Shown: positions 1 to 13,189 of the stretch, piece by piece
Numbering within the stretch: the first letter of the stretch is position 1
Layout of the letters: each line of letters begins with the position of its first letter
DNA from: Sipunculus nudus
Lineage: Eukaryota; Annelida; Sipuncula; Golfingiida; Sipunculidae
DNA: 64,000 bases
Assembly (NCBI GenBank): GCA_026874595.1
Contig: CM049322.1
Span: 43,958,840-44,022,839, forward strand
Direction of reading: 5' to 3'
Translations under genes and position numbers: made by a program
Notes under the pieces: model-generated
What the model was told of the DNA's origin: nothing
Seen by the model: only the letters and a program-made list of their open reading frames with translations
The model's database searches: none

Positions 1-2087
1 CACAGAGGTAGGTCACTTGGTCATTATCATAGCCTATTAATGAACTGTAATAAGCAACAGTAAAGGTTTGTAGCATATATTACCACAATTTTAATATATG
101 CAGGTTTCATTACATTCACTGTGTACTGGTTAGCTGTCTGAGTAAAGCAACAGTATTTGACTCTATACAGCTATTTTTACCAGCTATTGATGAATGGATT
201 ATCTTTGCACTTATTTAAGGATGTAATGGTTTATGTATGCACTAGTACATTGTATTTCATCTGTATTTCCTCCCACTTAGATATTTCTTACTTTCTCTTT
301 TGTCTACCAGTTTCCAAACGAGTTCCGTGTTCCCTGTTCCATCTCAACGTGTTACGTTCCAAGTGGCATTTGTTATCAACGAGACGACATAGTATGCCAG
401 CCATTATAAGGAACATATGTGTGCTATTGTACAACAATTCAACGTTCATTCAACGTCTTAGTGCATATTACAAAAGAACGATGGAACTTATAGGATATAG
501 TCTTGGTCTCTGTGTTATTGTGTGGCAAAAAGATTATACCAGTGTGTGTTGAAACGTCCCAACGCAACTGCACAAACTAAATATACACTGGAGTATAGTA
601 ATAGATGACAAAACGTTCTGAAAAAAAACTGTTGCGTTATAAGAATATTATACTTGTTATGTATTGCCTTCATATTAAACGATAACAGCTAAACTCGCGT
701 CAAATTACCTTTTTCCACTTTTTTTATTTCCACCTCTGCCGCAAGGTGTGACCCCACCGGTAATTTGATTGGCTGCTCTTTTCATGAGTATTCATTAAAT
801 GAATATGCGATTATAGTCAGAGAGTGTTCTTTGTTAGGTAAAATATTCTTGAGATCATAAAACAATGATAATCGAAAACATCCGATAAGCATTTTTAATT
901 GTTGATGTTTTGTTAAAATCAATGTGTTATTATTATGAGTAGACCTGCCGAAACACACTCAACAAGGATTTCTATTGGGAACTCTGATAAAATAGAATTT
1001 CGCCAGAAATCACGTAAATTCTTTAAAAAAAAGTAGGTAAAAGGGCGGCGTTCAGGTTAATAGAAGTGAACTGTATAATAATGCATATTTTGCGTATACA
1101 CTTAGAACGCTAATAAAATATATTTATCTCTCAAAATATAACCTAAAGAATTTATGAACAAACGCCTATGGTCCTGATTGCACTAACTCGTTTGAGTACA
1201 TAGGTATAATGTTACTCTTTATGCAGACAACAAAACATTACAAACCCACGTTAGTTCCTACGGCTGATAGTCCAGAATCCATATTACTTTATTATAGAAC
1301 AAGGATTATATTTGAAATATATGTATATTACTCTCAGCAGGAGGAGAAAGAGTTTAGTCTTTTCTTTCACATTCGTGAAAAAAAAAATAACCAAAAATAT
1401 CAAAATTATATGAAAACAGAATATTTAGATAAACTCTGATAAACCCGTCGTTATAGTTTGATTATAGAAGAAGCCATGCCTAGAGCGTGATTACAAGCTG
1501 ATTTTACGATTGGCATTTTGAAGGTGAGCTCATCACAAAGGTTTAAGGTAATCCCTTTGTGAAGCTGCTGTGTCGGAAACTGTCTGCAGGCTGGTGAATA
1601 TGGTTACCTGTGCTCACGGTGGCTGGCGTGACTCCATTAAAATGCACGTTTAAACTGATGTAATTGTTATTCGGAAAAAAATAGTACATAAATAAAAAAA
1701 AATATAAAACGAAGCGTTAAACCGTTTTTTTATACTTTTTATAATTTCTCTAAACGTCGTTTATATGCATGTACATGTGGATATCCAGGGAAGAAATTTA
1801 TTAAAAAACAACATGCGATAGAGACACCCTACAATTATAATAAAAGAGACATGGATGCTTTCACAAAAAAAATATCTTTAAGAAAAAATAAACAACAAAT
1901 ATTAAATAAAGAAAATGCTGAGCATTTATGTATTTTTCCCATGGTATTAATATGTAGGTTTTACCAGATAACAATATTTAAATTAGGATATGAATCGAAA
2001 CTGCTGATATATATGGCATAAATTTAAATGCAGGCTTGTGATGCCAACATCTCCTATTTCTTGTTGTTAATACAATCGTTAATACCA
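1..2087. other. AT-rich non-coding stretch
   Basis: I see no supportable gene. Open frames here are short, use AT-driven codons and show no recognisable domain. Several short poly(A) and poly(T) runs are present. It lies downstream (3') of the minus-strand glycosyltransferase gene and may include its 3' UTR; AT-rich hexamers are too common here to name a polyadenylation site. Confidence 0.5.
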
Positions 2088-2374
2088 TCAAGTGTGATTT
2101 TTGACAAACGCTAGGTTCCGATAAAAATTTATATCGAAATCAGGGTTCGTTTCCTGAAGTGTGCGATTTACATACCACCGCTCAGCACATTCAAATGCGA
2201 TCGGATCATGAGGAAAATCTATCTTGTTCAGAAAAAGCGCCTTTGAGTTTACAAACCGGTACAGGTCTCCCGATCCGAAGTTACAAACACCTCTGATCCA
2301 ATGCCCATGACATTTTAAAGATGGTGTTTTCCATAATTTTAGCCGAGTATACGACGATTTTTGGTCCGGATCAC
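2088..2374 (-). CDS. GCNT-family exon 3 (terminal coding exon)
   Basis: The acceptor TTTATTTTAG precedes GT GAT CCG, which completes a Gly codon across the junction. It encodes the C-terminal block with VCNFGSGDLYRF and ALFLNKIDFPHDPIAFEC, typical of the family's C-terminus, and ends at a TGA (2090-2088). Confidence 0.85.
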
Positions 2375-4667
2375 CTAAAATAAACATTGATACGACACAT
2401 TTGTACAATGGATTGTCATTCAGCCTGTTCTTGCAACTATTAAAACGTAACATATGCAAATAGTACATGTCGAGCAAACAAAAAAGCACCATACTTTACC
2501 TAATTTTTTAAATTTAAACAAGGGAATAGATACATGTAATACATGGAATAAAATGGGAAACCTAAAATGAAACATTGAACTCAATAAATGCATAATCAAT
2601 AACGTAAAAATTGTAACTTTTTCACTAAAAGAATAAATCATTCAATATAAGTATTATGTACAGGTCGCTCATCGATTAAATTTTCTTTCGACCAAATATC
2701 AGTGTAATTTAGCTTTATAGCTCTGTTTAAGAAATGTTCTTCTGGTATATGATCGGACAATAGTGCACACGCTTGTGTATATATTTTATATAATGTTACA
2801 TTTTATTGCTTCAGCAAGAGCTTAACAGGTTCTCACAATCAACACAATTTTAGATCCACCACACTAAATTCAATGTAGCAGCATAATGAAGAGTACTGAC
2901 TCTTACTGCAAAAACACTTCAAGTTATATACTATTTATTCATAAGGAAGAATTTCCAAGCTCTATTGTATCAGAATAAAAAGAGGTAATTTTTCAAAACA
3001 CATATATAAGTTAAACTCCTATAACCATACACATATTTGTGTCTATTTAGTGTGTAATTTAGGTAACACACCTATATATCCCCCTGGGACACCAAGCTGT
3101 CTATTATGATTTAAACTTGCAAAGTAGTGTTCGTCTGGTACGCCCACATCCTTAACCCATTCCAATAAATTTAAGGCTGTTTTATTGAACAACATGTATC
3201 CAACAAAGCCTCTGCTAGCAGCAATATGTGTTGCGCCTTTAAGGACTGTGATTCCATCTGGTGGAGGGGACTTTGGTAGAGATGTTCGATGGCCATAAGG
3301 CCATCGGTATTTTATGAACTTCTTAAGCCTACTGGAAACAGAAATTTTCTCTTTGTGTAATGAATGTTTGCACATTTGAATACTTAAGCATAGCGTGAAC
3401 CAAGTGTATGCATTTATGTGCTTTCATCAAACATATAAGGAGAAAAATTATGTATCCCGCTCATCTCTTAACAGTCAAAATAACTATCTAATACAACATG
3501 CATGCATAATGAGTAATCATTAGTGTATCGTTCTCATAAAAATGCCCCCCTTATAATGGTTTAAATATTAATTTAAAGGAAATGATATTTTCCTATATAT
3601 TTTGTCAATAATATTAATCTTAAATTATTTCCAATCGTATGATTATAACGAAAAATCAGGTTCAAGGAGTTTCGATTTATATGTAACTTTAAATAATCAT
3701 ATTTTGGCCCATTTTTGGAAATAAATCTCAGCCGTATTGTCGGAATAAACTCAAAAATCGAGCCAGGGTTCAAATAAACATTACTCGTCACATCTTCCCG
3801 GGTTATTCAAAATAGTTATAAAAACAATAATAATAATCGTAATATATGATTCCCTCACCCGCGTATCGTGCCATCTATGTCATTTGATCCGTTGTATGCT
3901 TTTAGTATTTCTACCAGCTCCCAGTTGGTTTTCAATGGAAATTCCTGTCCAGTGAGGTTAATGAAATATTTCCACTTTTTAAACTTCCAGAGGTCCGTTA
4001 GACAGTGTAGTTCTGCCTCTAACACAGAGAATGCACTCCTTTGTAAGACAACAGATTGTGATGATACGAAAACATGTGAATAACATTTGGAGATTTTCTG
4101 CAAGGTTTCCTTGAACATGTTTGATGCCTTTCTATCAATATGAAAACAGTAATAGTTGTGAGGGCGATAGATGACCCTAAGTAACCGTATTACCTGCTCG
4201 ATGTCTTTATATACAAGTATACTAAAGGCAATGGGGAAGCTGATCTCTGACTCTGATACAGTAAAGTTCCATTTGGTAAAGTGTGTGTGGAAGCCAATGC
4301 AGCTTCTGGACAGGTTAAACAAAATCTTCTCAAAATTGTTAATTCCCTTGTTGAAACTTCTGCTTTGACCTGCTTGCAAACCATTCGACCTGTTCACCTT
4401 GAAAAAGGCTTCACACCTCACATCATAATGGTAATTGTATGTCGAAAGGGAGCTTCCACTGACGTTAAAGCTATGTAGTTTATAATTTGTGTTTTCTTGT
4501 TGTTCTCCCTTTCGCACCTTTACCTTGGAAAATCTAAATTGGAAATAATACAGCACTATAGAAAATAAGATGAAGAGTTGAACTACTGTTATCAAACAAT
4601 GCCTATATTTGATGTATCGGACACGTGATCTTGTGGGGGTGCACATTCTTTTGGGTAGACGTGACAT
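2088..4667 (-). CDS. Beta-1,6-N-acetylglucosaminyltransferase, core-2/I-branching (GCNT) family, three coding exons
   Basis: A type II Golgi glycosyltransferase that would transfer GlcNAc in beta-1,6 linkage to make branched O-glycans or I-type branches (family knowledge, GT14). Three exons join in frame to about 451 residues: 4667-3859, 3331-3072 and 2374-2088. Both introns are GT-AG (phase 2, then phase 1). The first in-frame ATG is at 4667; the frame extends slightly upstream but only from a non-ATG codon. Residues about 25-44 form one hydrophobic segment after a basic N-terminus (signal anchor). The catalytic domain starts near the segment FPIAFSILVYKD, followed by the HIDRKAS, GQEFPLKTNWE, PDEHYFASL (catalytic Glu about residue 337 by family analogy) and VCNFGSGDL blocks. 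Length suits the family (about 400-450). No frameshift or stop breaks it. The exact acceptor specificity (core 2, core 4 or I) cannot be read from the sequence. Upstream non-coding exons were not identified. Confidence 0.9.
3072..3331 (-). CDS. GCNT-family exon 2
   Basis: The acceptor is a pyrimidine-rich tract ending TTTCCAG at 3332. The exon is 260 bp and completes a Gly codon left open by exon 1. It encodes the RLKKFIKYRW stretch and the PDEHYFASL motif that holds the probable catalytic glutamate. The donor GTGTGT follows ATATAG, leaving phase 1. Confidence 0.85.
3859..4667 (-). CDS. GCNT-family exon 1 (coding)
   Basis: Carries the cytoplasmic tail, signal anchor, stem and first half of the catalytic domain. 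It ends after codon bases ATA CGC GG, directly before a GTGAGG donor (3858-3853), leaving phase 2. Candidate N-glycosylation sequons (NVS, NRS, NLS, NFT) lie in the stem and early lumenal part. Confidence 0.85.
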
Positions 4668-4983
4668 GGATACCAATCTTCAGTCTTCAGTTCCTCTTAA
4701 AATGAACATAAAAATTCATTGAGATCGAATAAGATTATTCCATTTAATTTAGGTGGATATTGCAAGTAATTAAAACAATATGAATGATCATATATCTCGG
4801 TCGTATTTTTCTTTCTCTCTTTCTCTCTATCATGAATTATGATGAGTATTTTTGTTTTGAACTAACTCTTGAAGAGCCAAATCGTATAATTCGCTTTATT
4901 TGCTAAGTAAGCCATAAGTTATTTGGAAGTTTGCTTATGTTGCAAACACATTATTATATTTACAGTAAACAATATAGGATTTA

Positions 4984-4987
<4 letters not shown>

Positions 4988-5019
<32 letters not shown>
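4988..5019. repeat. (TA)n microsatellite
   Basis: About 15 uninterrupted TA units in the upstream flank of the glycosyltransferase gene. Confidence 0.95.
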
Positions 5020-5020
<1 letters not shown>

Positions 5021-5023
5021 CAA

Positions 5024-5296
5024 AATATTAATAATGATAATAATTATAGAAATAATAATAACAATGATAACAATAATAATGAGTGAGGAAATAGGATGTT
5101 TACTGATTACTCAAAGCAGTATATTCCAATGACTCTATCATACCATAATCGCTCAGGAAATATTGGAATGTTACCCTTTTGTTTACCATAATTACAGAAA
5201 CTCATGGAAACCGATGTGAAACCATCTCGCACATTCAGCCTCATATTAAATTTAATAATAATAATAACAATAAAAAAATAATAATAAAAAATAATG

Positions 5297-5327
<31 letters not shown>

Positions 5328-5400
5328 AAATAATGATCATAATAATGATAATAATAATAATAATTATTGTTATTATACTTATTATTATTATCATTATTAA
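5024..5400. repeat. AAT/ATA-rich imperfect trinucleotide repeat clusters
   Basis: Two clusters of imperfect ATA/AAT units (about 5024-5090 and 5250-5400) flank a short unique stretch. The second turns from AAT units into ATT units near 5362, so it can fold back on itself. The open frames here only translate the repeat. Confidence 0.9.
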
Positions 5401-6346
5401 TACTATGTGTAAGTAAATGCGATGTTTTTATGCACGGCTTAAATCTATATATTCAAATGAAGTTATAAGACAATAGTGACTCAGGAAATAATGGAATTTT
5501 ATACTGCGTTATAACACAATATTCGCTAAATCATTTATTGCTCTTTGATCGCAGTGTCGTTACACAATTGAAAATATGGCATCTTCGTAAAATTCAGAAA
5601 TGTCCATAAACTGTCAACTTACTTACTAGACCCGCTTAGGAAGGGTTTGCCTGTCATACGTTTATAACCATATAGACACCCGTCCTTATTACATTAGCAA
5701 GTCCTTTCGATTTAAAATAATGAAGTATTCATGCGAGCAAAACATCACCCGAACTCATATAAAAAAAAGTTTATTACGAGTTCTAACCTGCATACTAGAA
5801 TTTATTTGGTGCAATACGAAAGGCGGATGAAAAGGGTTGAGCTTGTCTATGCAGTATATTCAATTCCCGTAAACCATAAAAAAGGCGTATATGTGATTGG
5901 AAAAAATAAGTGCGATCTATGAGAGATGATAGTTGATATGATGATATGAATTTTTTTTTACTTTTCATACAGCACAGATAAGGTGATATACTTGTATATT
6001 CATTTGAAATTACAAAATGGAACAAACAAATAAAATAAAAATAAACAATGGAAATTATCCAGTTTAGTACAAATATAATCCAAACGAGGGAATATTCATA
6101 AGACGTAAGTGGATAGGGGCTAATATCACCTTATCTTTGAATTAGATCCTTGCAGACTTATGCATGCCGTTTTCTATATCTCTGCAGCATAGGCACATTA
6201 TTATTACCAAACATGGTGACATTGTTGTCCATATTAGAAATGGACTGTATGGAACAGTTTAGCAAAACTGACAACCAGAATATAATCATATGGAAACAAA
6301 GAGTGATGAAACTTGTATGTTCTTGTATGTTCTGTTTGTATTTTAA

Positions 6347-6731
6347 TGTAGCAGGTCCAGCGCTGTAGACGACGCTGGCTTGCGGGGTAAGTTATGACGT
6401 AACAGGACCGGGGCACCCGGTCAGCGACTGTCAGCGATTGGTCAGTGATGGCTTAGCGGTCATCGCACAGATGAGCTAGCTCCGTCGGCATCCACTAACG
6501 ACAGAGTATCTGTCACTTTTACATAACGATACATGTAAAAAATAACTGTAGCCGTAAGTCACACCATCCGTGCGACTTCATCGACTACTTCGGCCACTGC
6601 TCTTCCAGAGGCGGCCTTCTTGTAGCCATGGGTTTTGTTGTTAGTTGAATAAACGTATCTTAGTACGCTCTCATGCCCCCCGCCCGTACTAAGGCCTTAA
6701 CTCATTCCTGGAACCCTTCCGGTATGTTACA
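6347..6731 (+). mobile_element. Candidate solo LTR
   Basis: The block is GC-richer than its surroundings, starts TGTAGCAGG and ends ATGTTACA (TG...CA borders). An AATAAA at 6648-6653 is followed at once by an 8-bp inverted repeat, CTTAGTAC (6659-6666) with GTACTAAG (6686-6693), a layout like the R-region polyadenylation hairpin of many LTRs. No second LTR, no clear primer-binding site and no matching 5-bp target duplication (TTTAA against TATAT) were found, so this is tentative. Confidence 0.35.
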
Positions 6732-7082
6732 TATATTTTGGTCAAATGTGCCACGCAGGTAGAATTGAGCTTACATTAGGTAGGGTGGTCATTACTTTTT
6801 GATAAATTTAATACGTATTTGTTTCAAACTTTATAAAATTACGAAGGCCACCGCTCGGTGTAATATCGTTTTCCTAAATGAGGCTGGGTTATTTAAGTTT
6901 AAGTATGTGGATTAAAATGCAACAATTATGGTTTTGAACGATGGTTGCCTGTTCAAGTTTTCTGTGGAGGCTGCTGAATAGAACCACGGCGTTGTTAACC
7001 AGGCTACTGAAATACAGGTAATTAGTACAATACAAGGGAAACATTCCCCAGATATAGTACACAGCCACTTTGAGATTCATGC

Positions 7083-7181
7083 TACGTATCAGGTGGAACC
7101 GTCTTATAGATTAGAATTCCCGGCGAATACCAGGCATTCAAACAGAAATGTCGCTACAGAGCACAGCAACTCGATCATCTG
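7083..7181 (+). repeat. Direct repeat, copy 1 of 2
   Basis: This ~99-bp block starting TACGTATCAGGTGGAACC recurs 376 bp downstream at 7459-7557 with scattered substitutions and small changes. Both copies include the core CCCGGCGAATACCAGGCA and end in GATCATCTG. Between them is an 85-codon open frame (7228-7485) with no recognised domain. Confidence 0.85.
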
Positions 7182-7458
7182 TACCGCAGTTAATTGAAGA
7201 TTTGCTTCTAGATCAGGACAACAACCAATGAGGATATTCCAAAACACCCGAGGCCGGAATTTCAACAACAATATTCACCAGTACTGGAGAAAACCACCAA
7301 AATACAGTGATACAATGGAGCCACAGTTACTTACTGGCTTTGGTCTAAAAGGTACCACGCAGGGATCCAAAGGGGGAAAAACTCCGGAAAACACTACCAA
7401 AAATTCAGACGTCGACTACAGCTTATTATTTAATCCCTTTAGCTGCCCATATTTTCGG

Positions 7459-7557
7459 TACGTATCAGGTGGAACCACCTTGTAGTTGAGACTTCCCGGC
7501 GAATACCAGGCAGTCAAACATAATTGGTCTTACAGAGCACAGCAACTGGATCATCTG
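7459..7557 (+). repeat. Direct repeat, copy 2 of 2
   Basis: Partner of 7083-7181 in the same orientation. The divergence shows that it is not recent. Confidence 0.85.
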
Positions 7558-10500
7558 AAGTTACATATTTCCGGTGCAGCATAGCTTGGACTGACCATCA
7601 GCGAGTTAGTTTAGGAACACCCATATTTAATGTATGATCTACCCGATATTGATGGATTAGTAGGATTGAACGTTTGACAGAGGTGAGAGCTGATTTGTAT
7701 TTCTACAACGGAACACTGAAACTCTACGACCAAACCGTTGAGTTACATCTCCTCTCTTCTCCCTTTTAGTCTAAAAAAAAACCCACAAATGTAGAACCGA
7801 TTCCCGAAGTTTACGAAACGTGCTACATCAAAGTGACCCCAGAACAAGTTCCCTATATTATTGAGCCCAGGTCCGATTACAAAAATAACAACGCTCGCCT
7901 CAGATGGATAATGCTATGAGTGACTTAAAAGCATTAACTGCTACTACATAAGACTCCTGTATCATTGAATTGCCAGATCACCTGTCATTCCTTTTTCAGT
8001 GAGCATAACAAAATATAATTGAAACAAAAAGACTTACAGAGGGTTTACATAAATATCAGCATTTGTTCCTACAACCCAATGGTCAGCTCGACAAGCCTAA
8101 GAGAAAAAAAAAAAACGTTCGTCAATGCGGATGGCTTGTAAAATTTAAAAGTCATACAGTTTGATGTAAGCAATGCCCCTGCGATTTTTGACAGCATCTT
8201 TTGGATTGTCAGCGGGCATACTAAAGACGTCATTAAGTTGAAATTTGCGACAATTGCTTGATCAGTTGCCACGTTGATTACTATATAACAGGCTTAGACT
8301 GGCCCAGTCGATGTAATGGTTCAAACAGAATATCTCCCACTAATAGAGTCATCAAACTTTGCTGTGTTGCAAAGCTTAGAACAGGTACTCACACCACGCG
8401 GCAATTTAAATAACTAAAGTACGGCTCTCTGGGCGACTATTCATCGACTGGTAAACTCCGGTGATTATGGGATGGTCAGCATCACACACACCGCCTCGCT
8501 GAACTAAGGTCTTTACCTGTGACGTCAGCGGTTGTCTTTTCGAGAATCTTTTTTTTTCAAAACCAATCTTTTTTTTCAAAACCAACATGGTTCATTTAGA
8601 CATGGCCTATTCCGGGCTTCCAGTTGGCTACTAATATTCCCATTTAATCAGTCTTAATATTTTTAGGCCGTCGCTTGAGTTCGGCGAGACTTTAATACAC
8701 TATAACCCTCAGCCTCAGTGTTAACGTTTATCGGACCACCGCTCTTCAAAGTTGGCCTGTTTAAACATAGTGTAGGCCTAACAAGCACTGGCTCAGCCAA
8801 TCGGCGTGAGCTAGTTAGGTGCACACACGACGAGCGGAGCCAAAATGTACCGGTTTACTGAAAGGATCACGATTCGCGAGTGACAAATTAGCAGTTGATA
8901 CACGGGTTCACACAAATGCTGCCAGCTGTTCCTATCACCTCGACAGAGGTTATTTTACCCGAACTGTCGTTACAAATTGTTGCGATAGTGTCTACAATAT
9001 GTACTTAGATTTTGCCCATGGACCGTAATATTCTTTTAGCAGAGATATATCATAGGACACGAAGGTCCATGTGTGAACCACCTGAATACATGATTTCAGT
9101 GCGAATGTTACCAAGAGGGTCGAGCTGTGGGACGGGTGTTGGCGTTCTAATGGCAACGATGTCATTCACATGAGGCGTGATGGCCTGATATGCCAATGCT
9201 GTGGAATCTCAGGTCCTCAAAGAGTCTTGTGACGCCTTAATATGCAAATATCAGGGATTCACTTTACAGGGCTTTAGTGTTAAGAGCTTGCACTGAGTTA
9301 AGTCTATCGGTACATAGAATCACGTTATATATTAAGCATTTTATTAGTAAACGCAAATACTAAAGCCCAGACAGGGCTATAACAGGCTTCACAGCGAGTA
9401 TTTAATTTTTCCGACGGAGTGGTAATCTGGCGATTTCGAGAGGCAAACCGGTACTTCAAAGAGGGACTGTGTGTTGTCGGACCTCCGTGTGTCTTTATTC
9501 GAACTAATAGCACTATGTACACAAGGAGAGCAATCGTTGAGCAGAACAGCTCAATCTTCCGATGTCACGTGTGTTTGATTGTCATGTGATCAAGCACTGT
9601 GTAAACAAGTGACTTCTCTGTGAAGTGTAAATAAGCATCTCAGTAATGTTTGTGTTTATTATCGGACGTTTGCGATCATCATTGCCTATATATATGAAGC
9701 GCCTGTCCAGAGTAATCTTGAAATATTGATTGTTTTGTTAACTCATTTCTTATTCATCTTTTGGAGTGTACGTATATATGAGTATATATGATGTATATGA
9801 GCAAGTTTGTTTGAATTAAAAAAAAACATACCTTATCGTTCACTTCTTCAGCGGTATGACAGTTTAAAACCAAAACAACAATGAAAACGTTATTGCTGAT
9901 TTTAGCAGGATTCTTACAACAACACAACTGTGCTATTGCACTATCTACTGGTCCTAATTGCTTCAAATATTAAAGCCATTAACTCTATGGGCAATATCTT
10001 TTAGTCTGAACCGACCAGAATGGCTGAAACGCCAATGAACTTCAAAACCCGGAAGGTATAATATCTAAATAGATTGCACATATGGCCAAATATGTGTTCA
10101 CGGTCGAACATCGAAAAAGATCTCCACGCATGAATGATTTTTCCCTATCTCGCCATGCAATGAACACTGTACACACGGCTGTGTGCACTTTGTGGAACAT
10201 GTAAGATACATTCCATGGCTCTATGTCCCGACACATGAATATTTGCATTTGATTTTAATCGCAGCTGACAAAGCACAATACCAACCAAATAAGAACAGTA
10301 TTAATAAAATGTTGCTGACCTCGTCAATGAAGCGACCTTTCCAAAATTAGCTAACATTATATTTACTGACTTATTAAAACAAGCAAATATATAAGACACA
10401 TCTAGAGAGCCAATCACTTGATTTGACAGCAGGGTATCTATATTGATATATTATATATTATAAGATCATATTGCTTTTCTGAAGATTGTTTGTATGTGCT

Positions 10501-12290
10501 GTTCTCCATATTTGGAACCCATTTTCAAGAATCAAATTCATGCCACTAGCGGTAGGGCACAATAGAACATCAGCATAACCTAGAGGTCTTGGAAAACGTG
10601 GACCCATTTTTACAACCAATCACAGATTAGTTCTTTCAACAAAAACATAAATAAATATGCTGTCATCTGAGCATTAATGATGTCATGCATAACATTTAAT
10701 TAATGAAAAAAGACTCGTTGAAGTTAAAACTGCTCAGCCCTTGTTATTTTCTGACATTTATTGGTCAAACATTTAATTGGTCAGAACACCAATATGATAA
10801 CATATGGCCAATTACGTTTATAATGTAAATAAATCCTTATATGTTCTAGGACAGTTATTCAGTCCTCACCATGATCGTACCATGTATCTAATCCTAAGGC
10901 TGTCACAAACTTAATGTAATAATATTATATAAAGACGGTCTTTAGTCCATATTTTTTTTCCTTGGACTTACTTCTGTGGTCAAAGTTTTAGGTTCTGGGT
11001 ACCAGTGTTACATAATACTGTTTACATGTGCCAGATGGGACACAAGCGGATGTTATTCGTCCATTACGTAAGAGTAAAAACCCAACAAACCTTAGATTAT
11101 ATAATGAGCAAAATAACAATGTAAATGACACCTTACCCTATAAGAATACATGTATGAAGTTATGGTTGATGCAGAGACGTCCTTTAGGCGGCCGAGTCAG
11201 GAGGAGAATTCTGGCGATTGCCAGTATCTGCATCATAACACGTGACCATATTTCTACAACCTTTCAAATTCTCCTGATAATATTCATTCCATTGCTTGGC
11301 GCGTAAAAACATCAGAATACAAGCACAACCATAATTAAAGTATATAAAAACATACATTTGTATGGGCTACTAAGCTCCTGCTTTTGGGCCATTATCGTGT
11401 GCTCGACACATTTGTTGCTTATCAGATGGATAGCTCTTTTATAAAGATTTCAAGAGCAGATAATATCCATGGACATACAATTTCTCACTGACACTGTAAG
11501 ATATTTATATGTTTATATCATATTAACAGCAAAAGGGACCTTTTATATGGCAATTTGATTTCAGAATTCAGGTTCGATAGCCATTTCAGATATTCAGAAT
11601 GCAGTCCGAGTGAAAAGTTGCAGATATTATGTTGCTCAGTAATGCCCCCGGTATATAAATTGCAACTTGTTCCTTAAAATATAAAGATGTGACAAAATAA
11701 CAATAACCCTTCCACCAACATTATAATTACTATAAGGTTTTACCCCAAAAACTTTCATGAACGTAACAATAGCGCTAAGTATTCAAAGATTTATTATCTG
11801 AGTTCCTAAATTGACCGGTTAATTACTTTGTCAACCAGATATTGGCAAAAAAAAAAAAAAAGAAATAAAAAAAAAAAAAACAGTTTAATACGATTTCTTA
11901 CTTCTACATGTCGTGTAATTTTAATTAAGCTTGAGCAATATACATATTTGTTCGCTTCCTTGGTTAGTGGGTTTTTCCATGTATTTGTTTCAATATAAAA
12001 CAGAAGGACCCATGCCAAATGTTCAGCATTAACTATAGGAGACTGTCCAAAAGCACAACGACAGTAATCTTACAGAGGCTTGTATACAAAGTTACAGGAT
12101 GACCGTGGACTTAAGATGGAAGCAACTGCCTGAAATTCTTGATGGCGAGTTAGGCATCAGGAACTCTGACGGCGGGGATACCCGTTATGCAGATGAAAAG
12201 GAATAGTACTGAAGTAAGTTTAAATAGGACTGTCTTCATTTGGATCACAGATCAGTACGATCTGTGGTAAATAAGGTTAAAATGGAAGGA
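7558..12290. other. Long AT-rich stretch without a supported gene
   Basis: No domain-bearing frame, no convincing exon chain and no complete mobile element were seen on either strand. It contains a short tandem duplication of a T8-CAAAACCAA unit near 8548-8586 and scattered homopolymers. It may be intron or intergenic DNA. Confidence 0.4.
11846..11881. repeat. Poly(A) double tract
   Basis: Two A-runs of about 15 separated by GAAAT. It could be the tail of an old retroposed copy, but no body was recognised upstream. Confidence 0.8.
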
Positions 12291-12550
12291 AAACAAATAA
12301 TCACAATATATATATATATATGTGTGTGTATGTGTAAATAGGGTGTTCCTGTTTTCCTAATATAATTCAATTGATTATTCAAGGCCTTAAGTGCCCAGAT
12401 AGAAGAAATGATCAGGTGTGACAATTACATACAGACTGTTTAATGGATTCCTTGCGAACATTGATCCAGGCACAGTCCCATACTGTACTTTAATGAACTG
12501 TATATCCATATCATTCAAACACATTTGGAATATTTTGCTGTCACACCATG

Positions 12551-12551
12551 C

Positions 12552-12615
<64 letters not shown>
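12551..12615. repeat. (CT)n(AT)n compound microsatellite
   Basis: About a dozen CT units pass directly into about 20 AT units. Opposing open frames across it are repeat translations. Confidence 0.95.
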
Positions 12616-12619
<4 letters not shown>

Positions 12620-13002
12620 CCCTCAGCCACTGTTGGTGATTTTAAAGGAGAAGTGAAGACATTAGTGTTTAAAAGTGATTCACCAAAAGTGATTCTTAGT
12701 ATCATTTAATACCTTTGCGTCATCAAGCCCAAACTTTTCTATCATAAAGTAAACGAGAAGAAGTTATCCGGGAGGATAAATTGTCAGAAATAAAACTTTC
12801 GATTAATCTATATGTTGACACTATATAAAATACCGTAATTATAATGATCCAAGCAAAGAGTAAAGCATGTCCAACAGTTGTACTGTGTGAATGATACATC
12901 ATCAGTAGAAGAGCTTGTCTAGTCTCGATACCTAGTGTGTTAATCATATATAACGTTGGTGCTTCCTCTTATAAGATATAAGAAAATTTGCCATTTTTTT
13001 TA

Positions 13003-13185
13003 CCAACCCGTTTGCCTGAACTGTGGTAAAACGCCAGGCCATTTCGACTGTCAAACCGGGGTTCCATTCCCGCGGTGGCTATGAGAGTGGGTTACAGTTG
13101 CCCGTGCATGGTCAGTGGCTTTCTCCGGTTTGATCCGCTTTACAAACTACCCTGCGCCAACATCTGATCTATAGGGAATATTTCG
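13003..13185 (+). mobile_element. tRNA-derived SINE-like fragment
   Basis: A B-box-like GGTTCCATTCC near 13061 sits about 35 bp after a possible A-box-like TGGTAAAACGCC. It is followed by GGTGGCTATGAGAGTGGG and GTCAGTGGCTTTCTCCGG, which resemble the conserved central domain of several metazoan and bivalve SINEs (recalled, not searched). No clear tail or target duplication was seen. Confidence 0.4.
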
Positions 13186-13189
13186 TATT

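Noticed and set aside
157..552. 131-codon plus-strand open frame
   Set aside because: No domain or codon-use signal, many rare-looking hydrophobic runs, and no splice context; likely chance in AT-rich DNA.
13003..13100. Intact tRNA gene
   Set aside because: Only a B-box-like segment is convincing; acceptor stem pairing and a clear anticodon arm could not be formed.
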